IMG/VR virus record: IMGVR_UViG_3300037584_003378
Coordinates: 1 to 20,076 of that record
DNA: 20,076 nucleotides
Source of the DNA: a virus
Reading direction: 5' to 3' (one strand)
The notes under the pieces are model-generated. The model was not told the DNA's origin. It ran no database searches and saw only the letters and a list, made by a program, of their open reading frames with translations. Position numbers and translations under genes: made by a program. Every line of letters begins with the position of its first letter. The first letter of the stretch is position 1. Below, piece after piece: positions 18,202 to 20,076 of the stretch.

Positions 18202-18517
18202 TTCATTTAAAGCCGCCCTTCCTTATCCAATCAAGTTTTCAACAAGTGAAAACGATTATGAAGATCAAGACAAGTATCCGCAGAAAATGTCTTTGTTTAT
18301 TCCTTCTGAATCTGTTTCCGCCTTCTGTGAAGAAGTCATGAAAATGGTTGATACCAAGCAAAAGAAAGGTAAAGTTTGGGATTATTCAAAGAAAGAAGAA
18401 GTCGAAGTCGATGGCATTTACATCAACGCAAAAGCCAAAGAAGGCAAATATGGATTATTTGGAAATATAAATCTTAACTTTATTGAGCCTACAGCGGGCG
18501 ATGATATTCCTTTTTAA
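18194..18517 (+). CDS. Single-stranded DNA-binding-like protein with DDIPF tail
   Basis: A 107-residue protein. The last residues 'AGDDIPF' copy the acidic C-terminal peptide (D-D-D-I-P-F) by which SSBs recruit partner proteins. The body is beta-rich ('VEVDGIYINAKAKEG', 'KYGLFGNINLNFI'), compatible with an OB fold. The start region 'YPIKFS' and a helix ('ESVSAFCEEVMKMVD') resemble small phage ssDNA-binding proteins. It sits directly after the annealing gene. It would protect single strands and guide the nuclease and annealing protein. Its stop end overlaps the convergent gene by 29 bases. Confidence 0.78.
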   Translation: MPDSFKAALPYPIKFSTSENDYEDQDKYPQKMSLFIPSESVSAFCEEVMKMVDTKQKKGKVWDYSKKEEVEVDGIYINAKAKEGKYGLFGNINLNFIEPTAGDDIPF

Positions 18518-18764
18518 TTCTTGAATTATTATCGTCTTTTTCTTTTTTAAGACTTAATTTAATCATTTCTGTTTCGAGATCGCCAATTTTTGCAATGCAA
18601 TTTTTGATGATCTCGTCTTTTTGCCAATTTTGCCGCTGATAGTTTACAGCTACTTCAAGCAAATATTCAAAGTCAGTTATCTCAGCTAACATCCGCGCCT
18701 GAATCTCAAGATAAAGTTGATCTTCAAGCGTTTCTGTTATGGTAAGCCAATCATCCCAAGCCAT
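18489..18764 (-). CDS. Hypothetical helical protein, 91 aa
   Basis: ATG 18764 has a full Shine-Dalgarno (AAGGAGG) ten bases upstream. The product MAWDDWLTITETLEDQLYLE... is helical throughout, with a coiled-coil-like middle ('NYQRQNWQKDEIIKNCIAKI', 'LETEMIKLSLKKEKD'). No family recognised. Its 3' end overlaps the SSB-like gene by 29 bases in the opposite direction. Probably transcribed with the 53-residue gene upstream. Confidence 0.78.
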   Translation of the reverse strand: MAWDDWLTITETLEDQLYLEIQARMLAEITDFEYLLEVAVNYQRQNWQKDEIIKNCIAKIGDLETEMIKLSLKKEKDDNNSRIKKEYHRPL

Positions 18765-18793
18765 AGCAACCTGACCTCCTTATATTGAAAACA

Positions 18794-18828
18794 GGCTTAC
18801 TTTTGGGGAATTAGTAAGCCCATTTTTT
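18794..18828 (+). terminator. Intrinsic terminator, plus strand
   Basis: GGCTTACT (18794-18801) and AGTAAGCC (18813-18820) form a perfect eight-base-pair stem, followed by CA and TTTTTT. It is the first plus-strand terminator after the recombination operon; transcription would run antisense through the 91-aa gene to reach it. Confidence 0.8.
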
Positions 18829-18867
18829 GCAGAGAAGGCATCGACCACCTGACGCCTTACGCCAACC

Positions 18868-18882
18868 ATAACTTAAAGTTAT
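18868..18882. repeat. Perfect 7+7 palindrome
   Basis: ATAACTT-A-AAGTTAT. It covers the TAA stop of the 53-residue gene. It could be an operator or a weak hairpin; no T run follows on either strand. The region 18829-18867 also holds AAGGC/GCCTT, a five-base inverted repeat. No gene was seen in 18765-18878. Confidence 0.5.
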
Positions 18883-19040
18883 GTAACAGGCCACAACTTT
18901 TCTTTAACTAACTTAACTATTTCGTCATCAATGTCCGTTTCTGTGGACTTGCTGTAGTCCTCAAGCAATCCAACGACAAGAGATTTTACAGCGTTGGATT
19001 TGACGAAGAACTTTAGTATTGGCTTGATAAATCGAATCAT
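18879..19040 (-). CDS. Small amphipathic protein, 53 aa
   Basis: The start is ATG 19040; the longer reading begins at an unsupported TTG. The product MIRFIKPILKFFVKSNAVKS... has a basic, hydrophobic N-terminal half (residues 1-26) and an acidic C-terminal half ('STETDIDDEIVKLVKEKLW'). Proteins of this shape next to holin-like genes are common in marine phage genomes as I remember them, so a lysis or membrane role is possible but unproven. It is divergent from the holin-like gene at 19104. Confidence 0.65.
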   Translation of the reverse strand: MIRFIKPILKFFVKSNAVKSLVVGLLEDYSKSTETDIDDEIVKLVKEKLWPVT

Positions 19041-19074
19041 TTTTTGTAATATATTCTTCCCAACTCTAGACAAG

Positions 19075-19092
19075 TTTGCTAGTTTTAGCAAA
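19075..19092. repeat. Inverted repeat in divergent intergenic region
   Basis: TTTGCTA-GTTT-TAGCAAA, a perfect seven-base stem with a four-base loop. It lies 12 bases before the ATG at 19104, in the 63-base gap between divergent genes. It could be an operator for either side or a hairpin at the transcript start. No clear promoter motif accompanies it. Confidence 0.5.
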
Positions 19093-19103
19093 AAGCCTTA
19101 ATT

Positions 19104-19358
19104 ATGGAAGAAGAAGAAACCAAAGACGGGATGAATTGGGTTTCTACTGGAATCCAATTTATTGTTTTAATTTGGTCTTTAGCGGTCATCAGTTTTTCAT
19201 ACTATGGGAACTCGACAAGGCAAATTGATACAACCTTCGCCGCTGGAATTCTAAGTACAGTTTTAGGAAATTTTGGGCTAAATATCAAAAAAAATGGCGA
19301 CAAGAAGAAAAACAAGCTTATAGTAGACAATAAAGACTCCAAAGTAGGTATCAAATGA
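19104..19358 (+). CDS. Holin-like small membrane protein, 84 aa
   Basis: The product starts with an acidic, soluble segment (MEEEETKDGMNW). One clear membrane span follows, 'TGIQFIVLIWSLAVISFSYY' (15-34), then a second, weaker hydrophobic stretch ('TTFAAGILSTVLGNFGLNI', 43-61) and a Lys-rich tail. Two spans, small size and a charged C-terminus fit a class II/III-like holin, which would permeabilise the inner membrane at lysis. No endolysin is in the window. It is coupled to the next gene by an ATGA overlap. Role is inferred. Confidence 0.72.
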   Translation: MEEEETKDGMNWVSTGIQFIVLIWSLAVISFSYYGNSTRQIDTTFAAGILSTVLGNFGLNIKKNGDKKKNKLIVDNKDSKVGIK

Positions 19359-19876
19359 AAAAATTATTGGCATTACTGTTACTGTTTAGTCCTTCTGTAG
19401 CACTAGCAGACATAACGCAAAAATTTACGACATCTGCCCAGATTTCGGTAGATATGCCGTACTCCGTTACGAATAAATTAGGCACGACATATTCAATATC
19501 AGGTAACAACATAACTCCATCTGTAACTGCTGGAGGATCTACTACATCTGGTGCGATTGGAGGACTCAATGTTTCCAGCTTGACCTCAGGAGTTCCGGCT
19601 TTGATTCAGACTGATAAAGCTATCACAACAGCTGGGTCAGCGTTTAGCCTTACAGAAGCGGTAACAATAGGAGATGCAACTCCATCTGCTGTTACACCAT
19701 CGTCCGGCATAGCAGCATTACCTCATCTGTCGGGACAAACAACAATAGGTTCTGGGGGCACTCTAGGTAGTGGGGCAATGACGAGTTTAAGTAGTGGTGT
19801 TCATACTTGTAGCGGTGCATTTGGATCTGGTTCTAGTTGCATAGGATCAACTACAGTTACAATTCAAATTGACTAG
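19355..19876 (+). CDS. Exported Ser/Thr/Gly-rich protein, 173 aa
   Basis: The N-terminus 'MKKLLALLLLFSPSVALADI' is a textbook signal peptide, with a likely cleavage after A-L-A. The mature part is low-complexity: Ser, Thr, Gly and Ala make up most residues, with repeated 'TTSGAIGG', 'SGGTLGSGAMTSLSSG' and 'GAFGSGSSC' blocks. It has two cysteines near the C-terminus and ends in beta-type 'STTVTIQID'. No enzyme motif seen. Start is ATGA-coupled to the holin-like gene. It may be a periplasmic, surface or virion-decoration protein; which one cannot be told. Confidence 0.78.
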   Translation: MKKLLALLLLFSPSVALADITQKFTTSAQISVDMPYSVTNKLGTTYSISGNNITPSVTAGGSTTSGAIGGLNVSSLTSGVPALIQTDKAITTAGSAFSLTEAVTIGDATPSAVTPSSGIAALPHLSGQTTIGSGGTLGSGAMTSLSSGVHTCSGAFGSGSSCIGSTTVTIQID

Positions 19877-20076
19877 GTTTTGGCTGCTATTAATAATATT
19901 ATTTCCTGTCAAAACCCTTGCAAACCCAATAGTACCTACTTTCCGGACCGGATCTTCAAGTACAAATTCTACATCTCAAAGTGTAGTTACCGAGAGCATA
20001 ACCAGTTATCAATACCGCACAGGATATTCTCTGAGCGTATCAGGCACAAATATAGAGAGTGCAGATGTTAATGGCT
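19869..20076 (+). CDS. Exported protein, partial (second of tandem pair), TTG start
   Basis: A TTG at 19869 overlaps the previous stop by eight bases and opens a frame that stays open to the window end (69 codons). It begins MTRFWLLLIILFPVKTLANP, a signal peptide with a likely cut after T-L-A. The mature start, 'IVPTFRTGSSTNSTSQSVV' and then 'SYQYRTGYSLSVSGTNIES', is Ser/Thr-rich like its neighbour. The other frames give only an internal ATG (19880) without signals. I recall similar exported proteins ('ESIT...TGY.....G.N') in marine phages. The 3' end lies outside the window. Confidence 0.72.
   Translation, partial: MTRFWLLLIILFPVKTLANPIVPTFRTGSSSTNSTSQSVVTESITSYQYRTGYSLSVSGTNIESADVNG

Noticed and set aside
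18829-18867. Possible tRNA or tRNA-like fold
   Set aside because: Only a five-base AAGGC/GCCTT pairing is present; no T-loop, anticodon arm or CCA end could be found.

Overview
The window is an AT-rich stretch of a double-stranded DNA tailed bacteriophage genome, almost fully coding. No chromosomal housekeeping genes, rRNA, tRNA, integrase or CRISPR array were seen. The capsid and packaging genes (start of a major capsid protein, scaffold, MuF-type minor head protein, DUF4055-type portal, large and small terminase), the many very small lysine-rich ORFs and the signal-peptide genes at the right end resemble uncultured marine phages. The host cannot be fixed from the sequence; a marine picocyanobacterium or another marine bacterium is a guess.

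Layout. 1-1914 (minus): start of the major capsid protein, scaffold, then a coupled run of six tiny, mostly basic genes. 2000-5007: an inserted block of small early-type genes in both directions, with sigma70-like promoters (TTGACA-17-TATAAT) and GC-rich hairpin terminators. 5036-10306 (minus): the packaging and head cassette (small terminase, large terminase, portal, MuF protein). 10392-13162 (plus): two operons of small unknown genes ending with a Mom-like DNA-modification gene. 13144-13377 (minus): one small gene. 13488-18517 (plus): the replication, recombination and regulation operons, with ribbon-helix-helix proteins, a possible replication protein, a winged-helix protein, a PD-(D/E)XK nuclease, a RusA-like resolvase, a Sak3/DUF1071-like annealing protein and an SSB-like protein. 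18489-19040 (minus): two small genes. 19104-20076 (plus): a holin-like membrane protein and two tandem exported proteins, the second cut by the window end.

How the genes work together. The early plus operons probably protect the DNA (Mom-like modification) and replicate and recombine it (nuclease, annealing protein, SSB, RusA). The minus late genes build the capsid and package the DNA. The minor head protein carries a C-terminal zeta-toxin-like kinase domain, so it may deliver or store an effector with the particle. Eight near-identical promoters, seven of which share a short leader ending in AAACCAATCAAAcAAATG without a Shine-Dalgarno sequence, form the main regulatory network. Two other regulatory sites stand out: a tandem decamer over the promoter of a ribbon-helix-helix gene (14392-14420), and a roughly 140-base folded leader with alternative pairings ahead of the annealing-protein gene (17151-17273).

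Many genes were re-started relative to the longest ORF using Shine-Dalgarno sites, ATGA/TAATG couplings and promoter spacing. Nine real genes of fewer than 60 codons were recovered by hand.
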